Source: Roseibium polysiphoniae (GTDB lineage Bacteria; Pseudomonadota; Alphaproteobacteria; Rhizobiales; Stappiaceae). From it: a stretch of DNA of 64,000 nucleotides. The stretch's first letter is position 1. Each line of letters begins with the position of its first letter. The notes beneath the pieces were generated by a model. It was not told where the DNA came from. It searched no databases and saw nothing but the letters and a program-made list of their open reading frames with translations. Both the position numbers and the translations under genes were made by a program. Of the stretch, positions 56,053 to 64,000 are shown piece after piece. The stretch covers positions 496,001-560,000 of the forward strand of contig NZ_JACYXJ010000003.1 in the NCBI RefSeq assembly GCF_014842925.1. Direction: 5' to 3'.

Positions 56053-56610
56053 TTAGCCGAGACGCTTCATGAAATGGGCGAAGGACATCATGCCTTCCGG
56101 CCAGGGACCGTGGCCGCTGGCCATGTTGATATGGCCGGCTTCGCCTGCGTCCTGGATGGTTGTTCCCCACGCCTTGGCGAAGGTTTCGGCGCGCTTATAG
56201 GTACAGTTTTCATCCGAGCGGCTGGCAACCACATGGGCATGGAAGGGCAGCGGAGACTGGGGCAGGGGCACAAAGGTCCCCACATCGAACTTCGGCTTGG
56301 GTTTCTTGCGCTCCAGGTCGGTCGGTGCCACCAGAAACGCGCCGCGCACCTTGTCTTTCGGCAGGTCGTGGACCGCGTGGGCGATGAGCGTACAGCCGAG
56401 GGAATGCCCCACCAGAACGACGGGTTTCGTTGTCTTTTCCAGCCGTGCAAGAAGGGTGTCCTGCCAGATTTTCCGGTCGGGTTTGAACCAGTTCTTCTGC
56501 TCGACCACCCAGGCGTTGGCCATTTTCGCCTGCCATCGCTTCATCCAGTGCCCATCCGGCGTGTCGCCATACCCTGGCACGAGAAGAATATCGGCTTCGG
56601 AGATTTTCAT
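56053..56610 (-). CDS. Alpha/beta hydrolase, RBBP9/YdeN family
   Basis: 185 aa. The nucleophile elbow is VLVGHSLGCTLIAH (Ser about residue 70); the catalytic Asp is in SRSDENC and the His in AGHINMASGHGPWPEG, matching RBBP9-type serine hydrolases. VPGYGDTPDGHW supplies the oxyanion loop. The substrate is unknown. Convergent with the DUF1476 gene. Confidence 0.92.
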   Translation of the reverse strand: MKISEADILLVPGYGDTPDGHWMKRWQAKMANAWVVEQKNWFKPDRKIWQDTLLARLEKTTKPVVLVGHSLGCTLIAHAVHDLPKDKVRGAFLVAPTDLERKKPKPKFDVGTFVPLPQSPLPFHAHVVASRSDENCTYKRAETFAKAWGTTIQDAGEAGHINMASGHGPWPEGMMSFAHFMKRLG

Positions 56611-56758
56611 GGGTGAGAACTTCTGGTCTGAACGAGAGTTGGGAGCTGATCCGTCTCTTGGGACGCGGGGGCTCTTTTGTCAAATCCTGTTCGTCATGGT
56701 TTCAGGGCCAGACGTTTGGAGCCCGTCCTGAAACCTGCCATGTCTTGTAATCGAACGA

Positions 56759-57229
56759 TCAGCGACCCGCGAAGGGAGACACGCACTGACGGCGCGGGCC
56801 ATTGTAGGGTTGGAAGGTGTTGTCGCTGGTCCGGTAGGAGCGATATTTGCGGGCGCACCAAGTGTAGTGCTCGGGCGTAAACCGGCTTGAAGCTCGGCTC
56901 GGAGCGCGCGCTTTTGAAGGCGTTGGCTTTGCCGTCAGGCCCTGACCCAGGACTGCGCCAGCTGCAAAGGCCGCCAAGGGAAACCACCAGCCATTGTATT
57001 GCTTGTAGCCAGGACGCGCGTTCTTGTAGCCCTGCTGGCCGTTGTAATAGGTCTTGCCTTTGTGGGTGTAAAAGCCGTTCCGGTTCTGAACCTTCAGCAG
57101 CATCCCATCCGTGATCTGTGCCGCGTTGGACAAGCTCGCGCTGCCGGGCAAGGCAGATGAGGGCGCGACGGCGGCCAAGGTGATCGCTGATGCTGCCAGG
57201 GTTGCTATGGCTGTTCGTTTCAGGGTCAT
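56759..57229 (-). CDS. BA14K-family secreted protein 1
   Basis: 156 aa. A signal peptide (TLAASAITLAAVAPSSALPG) is followed by a Gly/Tyr-rich linker and a hydrophobic segment (WWFPLAAFAAGAVLGQG), then the BA14K motif HYTWCARKYRSYRTSDNTFQPYNGPRRQC with its two cysteines. BA14K is an immunoreactive lectin-like Brucella protein; the function elsewhere is unclear. The ATG at 57229 (MTLKRTAIA) is preceded by GAGGACGAG. A second BA14K gene follows upstream on the strand at 57515. Confidence 0.85.
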   Translation of the reverse strand: MTLKRTAIATLAASAITLAAVAPSSALPGSASLSNAAQITDGMLLKVQNRNGFYTHKGKTYYNGQQGYKNARPGYKQYNGWWFPLAAFAAGAVLGQGLTAKPTPSKARAPSRASSRFTPEHYTWCARKYRSYRTSDNTFQPYNGPRRQCVSPFAGR

Positions 57230-57514
57230 GCTCGTCCTCATTCCTTTAAAACTGAACGCCTTTTCAGCCCTGCCGCTTGCGGGCTGAGAAGAGGCGTTTC
57301 CGCGGTGAGATTCAACGTGGGAGGAATAGGTGTCCACAGCGCCTAAAATGAGGCGATGTTGTTTCTGGACTTATCTCAAGGCAATGATCTAACAGACGTT
57401 TTTTGCATCTCTGACCGCCTGTGCGGCGTAGCTGTCCGGGCTGACCTTGGCTCTTTGCAAAAGAAAAGGCCAGCGCAGGGCCGGCCTCTCCAATATTGAA
57501 AATCTCGGCTTTCG

Positions 57515-57925
57515 TCAGCCCCAGAAGGGGGACCTGCAAGGCCGGCGACGTCCCTGATAGGGCTGGAAGGTGTTGTCGGCAGGACGATAGGACCGATACT
57601 TGCGCACACACCAATCGTAATGGGCCCGGGGCAGACCGCGTACAGCCGGTGGACGATAATATCCCGGAGGTGGCGGCGGGCGGCGATAACGGGGTGGCGG
57701 CGGTGGGCGATAATAACCTGGAGGGGGCGGGCGGCGATAGCCTCCTGGAGGCGGTGGCGGGCGACGGTATTGGGCGAGCAGCAGGGCCCGTTCGAATTGA
57801 GATGATACGCCTGGCGCCGTTGCGGCGAGAGCCGAGGTGGCAGGAGCTGCAGAAACACTGGCGCTAAACGCCATTGTCATGCCGGCTAGGGTGAAAAGCG
57901 CCAATATGGCGCGCTTGAAAGACAT
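57515..57925 (-). CDS. BA14K-family secreted protein 2, proline-rich
   Basis: 136 aa. Signal peptide ([22 protein letters not shown]), then a Pro/Arg/Tyr repeat region (units of YRRPPPPP type, residues ~53-95), then the BA14K motif [29 protein letters not shown]. The repeat is a low-complexity linker likely to bind cell wall or stay extended. The BA14K part is about 70% like that of copy 1, so the two are tandem paralogues; the linkers are unrelated. Confidence 0.85.
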   Translation of the reverse strand: MSFKRAILALFTLAGMTMAFSASVSAAPATSALAATAPGVSSQFERALLLAQYRRPPPPPGGYRRPPPPGYYRPPPPPRYRRPPPPPGYYRPPAVRGLPRAHYDWCVRKYRSYRPADNTFQPYQGRRRPCRSPFWG

Positions 57926-58173
57926 TGCGCTGTCCTGGGCTAAGTTGAAAAGGAATTCATTGATAAATTAACTGCAATACGTCTCGACCGATGGGATTTC
58001 CGGCGAGGAAATTTCGCAGGATATCAATCGTTTACGTCAGGTCACACTCGAAAACATTGGTGTCTAAAATATGTCGAATATATTTCCTGATATTTCTGAG
58101 GTGATGATTTTGTTTCCTGGATTTCTCAGGCATGTTTTTGGAGCGCTGACAGTCGCTTGATCTCGAACCATTG

Positions 58174-58917
58174 TCAGCGGGGATAAAAGCCCGTCGACAA
58201 GGCGTGTGCCCAGCCCTCCCGGCCGTTGCGCCGCGCCTGTTTTGAGGCCGCTGCCCAGTCGTAGTCGACGGCCTTATGCCGGTAGGTCCAGAGCTGACCG
58301 GTCTTTTCCAACAGGCCGTATCGGGCATGGGGGCTGCCGGCCTCCATCACGTGGTGGTTCGGCGTTTCATCGCTGTAGGCAGGACAGCCGACGCTGCCCG
58401 GATTGAAGATGGTCTGCCCGGTCGGAAGGGTGATCAACCTGGGAATGTGGGTGTGGCCGCACAAGAATAGCGCTGATGTCGCGTTGTCTCCCAGACGCCC
58501 AAGGATTTCAGCAGCAGAGGAAAGCAACGCGTCCTCGCCGGTCACGGTTTCCGTCAGATAGAGATCGTCTTGGTGTGGGGTCGCGTGAAAGATCGAGACA
58601 CCTTGGTCAAGGTGACAGCTGAACGGCAGTGCCGCCAGCCAGTCGATGACGGTCGAAGAAAGGGCTGACTGGGTGAAGTGATCGGTTTGATTGTCTGGAT
58701 GAACAGGTGGCCCGACGGCGATCCGGTCATGATTGCCGCGCACCGTCAGCCAGGCCTTTTCCATGAGCAGGTGGCCGGTCTCGTCGGGCCAGAGCGGACC
58801 GGAGACGCAATCACCCAGGTTCACGACCATGTCCGGGCTTTCCCTGGCCATATCGGCGATGACCGCTTCAAGCGCAGGGAGGTTGCCATGAATGTCGGCG
58901 ACGACGGCGATTTTCAT
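58174..58917 (-). CDS. Calcineurin-like metallophosphoesterase (YfcE/MJ0936-like)
   Basis: 247 aa. The five phosphoesterase blocks are visible: ADIHGN (DxH), NLGDCVSGP (GDxxxxG), RGNHDR (GNHD), FHATPHQDD and FLCGHTHIP (GHTH). Two metal ions would be bound. The ATG at 58917 (MKIAVVADIHG) is used; the frame extends to 58983 with a poor match. The substrate is unknown, phosphodiester or nucleotide. It lies downstream of the tad cassette, after the left copy of a 55-bp repeat. Confidence 0.92.
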   Translation of the reverse strand: MKIAVVADIHGNLPALEAVIADMARESPDMVVNLGDCVSGPLWPDETGHLLMEKAWLTVRGNHDRIAVGPPVHPDNQTDHFTQSALSSTVIDWLAALPFSCHLDQGVSIFHATPHQDDLYLTETVTGEDALLSSAAEILGRLGDNATSALFLCGHTHIPRLITLPTGQTIFNPGSVGCPAYSDETPNHHVMEAGSPHARYGLLEKTGQLWTYRHKAVDYDWAAASKQARRNGREGWAHALSTGFYPR

Positions 58918-58972
58918 GAGGGCGGGTCCTGGTCGCTGGTGCCGCGGAACGTCAGATGCAGGACACAAGCCT

Positions 58973-59027
58973 AGACATGACAACGCCCCGCCTCAAGCAC
59001 TGCGCGGTGGCAGGTTGGGGCGGGGCG
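58973..59027. repeat. 55-bp direct repeat, left copy (flanks tad cassette)
   Basis: Identical over 55 bp to 61970-62024. The inner part CGCCCCGCC ... GGCGGGGCG forms a hairpin of 9-bp arms. Weaker similarity continues for ~25 bp to the AAAGCT that follows both copies. It ends the tad cassette on this side. Confidence 0.92.
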
Positions 59028-59107
59028 TCGAACGGTCGGGAAAGCTCTTGTTCCGATTGGATCGGAATCTGTTTTCGCCAGATATCAGAGCGAGCCCCTA
59101 AAGCTTT

Positions 59108-59698
59108 TCAGCATTTGCCCGAGTCGCTGGAGCAATCAATTTCGGTGACGTACCTCGGGCGGCGAATGAGGTAGTCACTCAGAGTGAATTCGCCACTGAG
59201 CTCGCCGACAATTGCCGGGGTGTATTCTGTTGTAAGAGACGAGATGATCGCCGTATCGCCTTCCTGCATCGAAGGCAGCGTCATTGCATCTATGTCGTCT
59301 TGGGTCAAAACGGCTGAACTGTCGTTGCTGATGCTCCAGCGAAGATCGATGTCCGGGTTTTCCTCCGAGTCCCAAGTGTTGCGAACACTCGTCAGGACGA
59401 GGGTGAAACCATTGTCGACATATTTTCCGGCAAGTGCCTCGGCGATCGCGATCAGTTCGTCGAGATCATCATCATCGATGGCGCCCTGTTCGCGGGTCAA
59501 AAGGTCCAGAACGACCGTGTTTGTGCGCGAAACCACTCTATCGCCGCGAAATCCATCAAAGAACGACACCGCGTTGATGAGCACGACAACGAGGAAGGGA
59601 GCCACAATGGCGAATTCTACAGCCGCGGCTGCGCTGCTATCCCGCCAGAACCCGGACTGCTGAAAGATTGTTTTTATCGACATCTCAGTATGGTTCAT
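59108..59698 (-). CDS. TadE-like pilus assembly protein (third gene of cassette)
   Basis: 196 aa. A single N-terminal membrane helix (AAAVEFAIVAPFLVVVLINAVSFF, residues ~23-48) with the TadE signature VEFAIVAPFL, then an Asp/Ser-rich domain facing out. The two cysteines close to the C-terminal end may pair. TadE/F pseudopilins join the Flp pilus machinery; the other Tad genes are not in this window. The start overlaps the previous gene by 14 bp; an alternative ATG at 59683 avoids this. It ends just before the direct repeat. Confidence 0.8.
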   Translation of the reverse strand: MNHTEMSIKTIFQQSGFWRDSSAAAAVEFAIVAPFLVVVLINAVSFFDGFRGDRVVSRTNTVVLDLLTREQGAIDDDDLDELIAIAEALAGKYVDNGFTLVLTSVRNTWDSEENPDIDLRWSISNDSSAVLTQDDIDAMTLPSMQEGDTAIISSLTTEYTPAIVGELSGEFTLSDYLIRRPRYVTEIDCSSDSGKC

Positions 59699-60278
59699 TC
59701 CGGAAGGCCGTTGAGGAAATCAGCTCGAAGCGATCGGTTGATGTCTTGGTCAGGGCGAGTCCAAGGCCGAGTCCCGGCGTCAAGAGATCTACCGTGATGC
59801 AAACGCGCATGAAAACATTTGATCCCGACCCTCCGGGGTCGAAGGTTACGGCCGGGTTGAACTCCAAATCCATGGAGTCGATGCACTCGACATCTGAGGT
59901 CGGCAAACTGTCGAGAGACGTGACTTCGGTCAACTCGACCGTGATGTCTTCGTCACAGCTTGGCATGACGACGTAGACCTCTTCGCAGACCATCTTCTCA
60001 ACATCGTCCTGAGAGATCGTGCCGTCATCAATCCCGTCTGCGAGAGCGCCGATGTAAATTGACTTGGAGAGGATGCTGACGGCGTTGTCCAGCATCGCAA
60101 GTCGGGTAAAGAGGAGGCCTGCTTCAAAGGTCGAGAACAGGATCATGAAAAAGACAGGGGCGATGATGGCGAACTCAATCGCAGTCACGCCGCGCTTGTC
60201 CGTTACGATGCGCGTCCCGGCCTCGGGAAGGCCTTTCTGCGCTTTTGGGCCCGGTCGGGAACTGCCTGCCGACATCAT
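59685..60278 (-). CDS. TadE-like pilus assembly protein (second gene of cassette)
   Basis: 197 aa. TadE motif IEFAIIAPVFFMILFSTFEAGLLF in the N-terminal membrane helix (residues ~31-55) after a charged segment, then a Cys/Asp-rich exported domain (MVCEEVYVVMPSCDED, VECIDS). Its start overlaps the TadG stop by four bases (ATGA), and its 3' end overlaps the next gene, so the three genes form a tight operon. Confidence 0.82.
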   Translation of the reverse strand: MMSAGSSRPGPKAQKGLPEAGTRIVTDKRGVTAIEFAIIAPVFFMILFSTFEAGLLFTRLAMLDNAVSILSKSIYIGALADGIDDGTISQDDVEKMVCEEVYVVMPSCDEDITVELTEVTSLDSLPTSDVECIDSMDLEFNPAVTFDPGGSGSNVFMRVCITVDLLTPGLGLGLALTKTSTDRFELISSTAFRNEPY

Positions 60279-61684
60279 CCTGATATCCTCAGGCTGTTGA
60301 TTGAGGCCGCTATGGAGTTGAAGGCGTCGTCCAGATCCAGACCTTCTACGAAGTAATAGTTTCCTGATGATGACGCGCAGTACTCGAGCAGGGTGTCGGC
60401 GGTTGATCCAGATGTAATTTTAAAGCCGATTGTGTATATCTGAATGCCATTGTCATCCATATCCTCACAAATCCTCTTGAAGTAGGCTATGGCGTTGTTT
60501 GACGAGCTGCTGCTGGAGCTTGTGTTGCCTTTGTTCACGACAGTTTGACGCTTGCTGCTGTTTTGAGCGTCCATCGCGTCCGCGTCATCTTCGGGCTCTT
60601 TGGGTCTGAACTGGGCGGTGATATCGCCGTCAGACATGATGACAGCGATCTTGATGGTCTCAGGATCATCGAAGTCGGCTGGGCGATCGGAAAAATCGCC
60701 ACCGAGATCTCCTCGGAGCGACGGCGATAGAGCCTTCGCGCCCCATAAGACACCGATGTCCATGCCTGTCCCATCCGACAATTCGAATGCGTTGATATGG
60801 TCTGTCAGACTGTCAGCGTCATTGGTGTTGAGGACAACTTCTGACTCTTCTGGTGGGCACCAGTCGTTCTTCGCGCTGTAGCGCGTGAAATGCGGCACCT
60901 GAGCGCGGCTATTTGCGGCGATGTCGTCGAGGTCGAAGTCCTGATCCTGATATTCGATACAGTAGCCGGCGTTCGGGAACAGATAGTTATTGTAGGGAAC
61001 TGACGTTCCTACGTTGTATTGAGATTTGCTGGGGTAGGTTATCGCGCTCGAGGACGCGTTGACGTAACTCTCGTAAATCGACTTGCCAAGATTTACGGTT
61101 CCACCAAAGGGGACCAGGTTGATGGAGGTGTAATCCTCGTCCTCGTCATCGAGCATTATTTCAACAAATTCACTGGCAGCGCTTTTTAGGCTGGTGAGCT
61201 TTGTCCCGCTCATTGACGAAGAGATGTCCAGCACCATTGAAATTTCGATGTTGCTTGCGGACTCAACAGCTGTGGAGTCTGCTGTGACGGTTGAGGTGTC
61301 AATTCCGATTAATGACAGGAACGGGGTCTTGACGGTGACGGTTGCGGAAACCTGCACCTCTTTCGCGTTCAGACTGCTCGTGAGTATTGACGATTCATAG
61401 GTAAGTGTGTCCCACGGCGCTTCGTCAGGTTGATTGGCACCCATGTATTCGTCGATGGCAAGTTCCATATCGGCGCTGTTAGACAGGGATGCCGCTGCCA
61501 GCGTCGCCGAGTCCGCCATGGCCTGAAGCCGTTGTTTCGCGCTCGTCATGCGGACAACGTCAACGCTGCCGCAGGCCAGGACAATAAGAGGCGTGGCGCA
61601 GAGTGCTGTCATGATGCCGAAGTTGCCTGATGCGTTGTGCCAGAACGCAGCGCAGCTTGAGAAAAATCGAGCCAATGGTTTCAT
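60275..61684 (-). CDS. TadG-like protein with von Willebrand factor A domain
   Basis: 469 aa. An N-terminal TadE/G-like membrane helix (FGIMTALCATPLIVLACGSVDVVR, residues ~22-45), then a helical segment typical of TadG (KQRLQAMADSATLAAAS), and a VWA domain with an intact MIDAS motif DISSSMSG (about residue 155) and DGDITAQF later. A low-complexity Ser run (SSSSSSS, ~405) lies before the last domain. TadG-VWA proteins assist adhesion or pilus anchoring in rhizobia. It is the first gene of the cassette, its promoter being in the AT-rich stretch upstream. Confidence 0.87.
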   Translation of the reverse strand: MKPLARFFSSCAAFWHNASGNFGIMTALCATPLIVLACGSVDVVRMTSAKQRLQAMADSATLAAASLSNSADMELAIDEYMGANQPDEAPWDTLTYESSILTSSLNAKEVQVSATVTVKTPFLSLIGIDTSTVTADSTAVESASNIEISMVLDISSSMSGTKLTSLKSAASEFVEIMLDDEDEDYTSINLVPFGGTVNLGKSIYESYVNASSSAITYPSKSQYNVGTSVPYNNYLFPNAGYCIEYQDQDFDLDDIAANSRAQVPHFTRYSAKNDWCPPEESEVVLNTNDADSLTDHINAFELSDGTGMDIGVLWGAKALSPSLRGDLGGDFSDRPADFDDPETIKIAVIMSDGDITAQFRPKEPEDDADAMDAQNSSKRQTVVNKGNTSSSSSSSNNAIAYFKRICEDMDDNGIQIYTIGFKITSGSTADTLLEYCASSSGNYYFVEGLDLDDAFNSIAASINSLRISG

Positions 61685-61969
61685 TTTGTCCCAGGGGAGA
61701 AATATTCAATGAAGTAAATATATTATTCTCGAAGCAATTGTCCTGTCTAGAATTTAAATATGTGTTAATTTCGAGAAGTAATAACGTAAATATATGGTTT
61801 ATTTCTATTTTGTTTTCTGTTTACTTTAGTTGTGTTTCTGATTGTTTCTAAATATTCTAATTTGTCCGATTGTCTCTTTAGGGCAGAGGCGATCGCGGTC
61901 TCGCGACTGCAAGCATTTTCGCCCTGACACGGTGGCCGTTTGACACGCTGCTTGGGAGCGCTGCTTTCC
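61685..61969. other. Very AT-rich region upstream of the tad cassette
   Basis: The 285 bp are far more AT-rich than the window (for example TTTATTTCTATTTTG). TTCTCGAA at 61726 and TTCGAGAA at 61770 are inverted repeats of a palindromic eight-mer, possible operator sites. It probably holds the tadG promoter. The right copy of the 55-bp repeat follows directly, then 34 bp to the purB stop. Confidence 0.55.
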
Positions 61970-62024
61970 AGACATGACAACGCCCCGCCTCAAGCACTGC
62001 GCGGTGGCAGGTTGGGGCGGGGCG
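61970..62024. repeat. 55-bp direct repeat, right copy (next to purB)
   Basis: Identical to 58973-59027 in the same orientation, 35 bp past the purB stop. Its hairpin could be the purB terminator. Confidence 0.92.
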
Positions 62025-62058
62025 CCGAATAGTCGTAAAAGCTTACGTTGTGGCGGTA

Positions 62059-63366
62059 TCAGCTTGTCCCGAAGACACGCTTGAAGATCGTGTCCACGTG
62101 CTTGGTGTGATAGCCCATGTCGAACTTTTCCTTGATGGCGTCTTCACCAAGGGCCGCGACCACTTCCTTGTCGGCGAGCAGCAGCTCCTGGAAGTCGAGA
62201 CGCTCTTCCCAGACCTTCAAGGCGTTGCGCTGGACCATGGAGTAGGCATCTTCGCGCGACACGCCGGCCTGGGTCAGAGCCAAGAGGACCCGTTGTGACA
62301 TCACCAGGCCCGGGAACTTGTTCATGTTCTCCAGCATGTTGTCCGGGAAAATCAGCATCTTGTCGATCACGCCGGTCAGGCGGTTGAGCGCAAAATCCAG
62401 TGTCACTGTCGCGTCCGGACCAATGCTGCGCTCGACGGAGGAATGGGAAATGTCGCGTTCATGCCAGAGCGCTACATTTTCCATGGCCGGGACGACCGCC
62501 ATGCGAACGAGGCGGGCGAGGCCGGTCAGGTTTTCCGTCAGAACCGGGTTCTTCTTGTGCGGCATCGCCGAGGAGCCCTTCTGGCCCATGGAGAAGAACT
62601 CGGCGCCTTCCAGAACCTCGGTGCGCTGCATGTGGCGGATCTCGATGGCGACATTCTCGATCGAGGACGCGATGACGCCTAGGACGGCGAAGAACATGGC
62701 GTGACGGTCGCGCGGGATCACTTGGGTCGAGATCGGCTCTGGCCGAAGCCCGAGTTTTTCGCAGACATGTTCTTCGACCCTGGGGTCGATATTGGCGAAG
62801 GTGCCGACGGCGCCGGAGATGGCGCCTGTCGCGATTTCTTCGCGAGCCTGAACAAGGCGGGCCTTGTTGCGATCCATTTCAGCATAGAAGCGCGCGAAGG
62901 TCAGACCCATGGTGGTGGGCTCAGCGTGGATACCATGGCTGCGGCCGACGCGGACTGTGTTCTTGTGCTCCATCGCGCGCTTTTTCAGCGCGGCAAGCAG
63001 GTTGTCCATGTCCTTCAGCAGGATGTCTGCCGCGCGCACGAGCTGAACGTTCAGACACGTGTCCAACACATCCGAAGAGGTCATGCCCTGATGAACAAAG
63101 CGGGCCTCGTCGCTGCCAACGTGTTCGGCCAGATGGGTCAGAAAGGCGATAACGTCATGCTTGGTGACAGCTTCGATCTCGTCGATCCGGGCGACGTCAA
63201 ACTCCACGTCCTTGGCTTTCCAGACCGCGTCTGCGTTCTCACGCGGAATGACACCGAGATCGGCCATGGCGTCGCAGGCATGGGCCTCGATCTCGTACCA
63301 GATGCGGAACTTGGTTTCCGGCGACCAGATGGCGACCATATCGGGGCGGGAATAACGCGGGATCAT
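62059..63366 (-). CDS. purB: Adenylosuccinate lyase
   Basis: 435 aa. Cleaves SAICAR and adenylosuccinate to release fumarate in purine synthesis. The fumarase-superfamily signature is KGSSAMPHKKNPV (about residue 262) with catalytic His in RVGRSHGIHAEPTTMG and the Ser loop in GSSAM. Start ATG at 63366 (MIPRYSRPD). In rhizobia it lies near purC; here the tad cassette and five other genes come between. Confidence 0.98.
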   Translation of the reverse strand: MIPRYSRPDMVAIWSPETKFRIWYEIEAHACDAMADLGVIPRENADAVWKAKDVEFDVARIDEIEAVTKHDVIAFLTHLAEHVGSDEARFVHQGMTSSDVLDTCLNVQLVRAADILLKDMDNLLAALKKRAMEHKNTVRVGRSHGIHAEPTTMGLTFARFYAEMDRNKARLVQAREEIATGAISGAVGTFANIDPRVEEHVCEKLGLRPEPISTQVIPRDRHAMFFAVLGVIASSIENVAIEIRHMQRTEVLEGAEFFSMGQKGSSAMPHKKNPVLTENLTGLARLVRMAVVPAMENVALWHERDISHSSVERSIGPDATVTLDFALNRLTGVIDKMLIFPDNMLENMNKFPGLVMSQRVLLALTQAGVSREDAYSMVQRNALKVWEERLDFQELLLADKEVVAALGEDAIKEKFDMGYHTKHVDTIFKRVFGTS

Positions 63367-63564
63367 CGCGGGTCCTCATTTTGGGGAGCTGTTGTGCGCG
63401 GTCTAGCAGGAAGTCGCGCCGTTCTCAATGGAGGAGGCAGGTGTTTCCAGATCCAGAGTAAGAACCGTTCGGCGCTGTTTTCCCGTGCTGGCGGTGCTAG
63501 GCTGAGGGCAATGGCCTCTGCGACCTGCTTCCCACCCATTTCTTTTGTTTTGACCAAGGCGATC

Positions 63565-64000
63565 ATGATGACAAGTTGGCGACCTGCCCAGAAAATTGTG
63601 GTGAAGGCGCTTGCCCTGATCCGACGTGGAGACGCGGTTCTGGCAGTCGAAATCACCAATGACGATGGAACCGTGAAGGGTGTGCGTCCACTTGGCGGCG
63701 GTGTCGAGTTTGGCGAGCGGTGGCAAGATGCGCTGTCACGAGAGTTCATGGAGGAGCTGGGCGCAGAGATCCATGTTTCCGGCGACCCTGTGGTTCTTGA
63801 GAATATCTATGCTCATCACGGTGACCGAGGGCACGAAATTGTTTTTCTCTCAGAGGCCAGGTTTGCAGATGAGGCGCTTTACGATCAGGCGGTGTTCGAA
63901 TTCCTTGAAAGCGATGAGACATTCGCCACGGCGAGATGGTTCAACCTGGCCGATCTCGATGCTGCGGGGCTCGACCTCTATCCGACAGGTTTGAAAGAGC
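63565..64000 (+). CDS. NUDIX hydrolase, 3' partial
   Basis: The frame opens at ATG 63565 (MMTSWRPAQKIVVKALALI) and stays open to the window end, about 145 residues visible. The Nudix box is complete: GGGVEFGERWQDALSREFMEELGAEI, giving G-x5-E-x7-REFMEELGA. NUDIX enzymes hydrolyse nucleoside diphosphates linked to another moiety; the substrate is unknown. AAGG lies seven bases before the start. Divergent from purB. Confidence 0.9.
   Translation, partial: MMTSWRPAQKIVVKALALIRRGDAVLAVEITNDDGTVKGVRPLGGGVEFGERWQDALSREFMEELGAEIHVSGDPVVLENIYAHHGDRGHEIVFLSEARFADEALYDQAVFEFLESDETFATARWFNLADLDAAGLDLYPTGLKE

Overview
The window looks like chromosome from a GC-rich alphaproteobacterium of the Hyphomicrobiales (Rhizobiales). 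A marine Stappiaceae-type genome such as Roseibium or Labrenzia is my best guess. The evidence is a GTTC-N7-GTTC type SOS box at recA, the small PurL with separate PurS and PurQ, a DUF1476 (F1-ATPase zeta) protein, BA14K-family proteins, gamma-butyrobetaine dioxygenase and TadE/G pilus genes. No rRNA, tRNA, transposase, integrase or CRISPR array was recognised.

Layout. 1-1206: end of an iron-complex type ABC ATPase, then a pseudoazurin-like cupredoxin interrupted by one in-frame TAG. 1324-3481: a DUF4105 membrane protein, a lipoprotein and a DinB protein. 3493-7286: a three-gene minus-strand cluster of coiled-coil and membrane proteins of unknown role. 7527-9444: pseudouridine catabolism pair (psuG and a PfkB kinase). 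9623-13813: SOS-controlled recA, then alaS. 13911-16595: cyclic-nucleotide-gated K+ channel, sulfotransferase, DUF983. 16802-21389: an island-like stretch in which two near-twin SEL1/DUF4189 secreted proteins lie between the intact dimeric icd and a displaced, internally deleted copy of the icd 3' end. 21617-22965: RidA and dispersed repeats. 22966-26150: MarR-GNAT regulator and a second, monomeric-type isocitrate dehydrogenase. 26434-31485: carnitine-synthesis dioxygenase, HdeD, MarR plus a KAS II gene sharing an operator-like palindrome, XRE-cupin plus GNAT. 31534-33930: an orphan 569-aa gene bracketed by copies of a ~115-140 bp palindromic repeat. 34058-43431: trmJ-murI, two c-di-GMP proteins, rpsD, a tannase-family esterase, ttcA. 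43461-63366: a dispersed purine and Fe-S block. 63565-end: start of a NUDIX gene.

The purine genes run on the minus strand in the order purB, purC, purS, purQ, purL and then bolA and grxD, but they are interrupted. A tadE/tadE/tadG cassette flanked by a perfect 55-bp direct repeat follows purB. A low-GC orphan gene sits between purC and purS. About 5.4 kb of unrelated genes separate purQ from purL. Two very small membrane proteins are visible in this block: 35 aa between purS and purQ, and 45 aa between bolA and grxD.

The most interesting signals are the SEL1/DUF4189 pair (935 bp at about 99.5% identity, then strongly diverged cysteine-rich C-termini) beside the icd remnant, the tad cassette flanked by direct repeats, the repeat-bracketed orphan at 31957, and the uncharacterised coiled-coil cluster at 3493-7286. 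All family calls come from reading the sequence by eye; no database search was possible.
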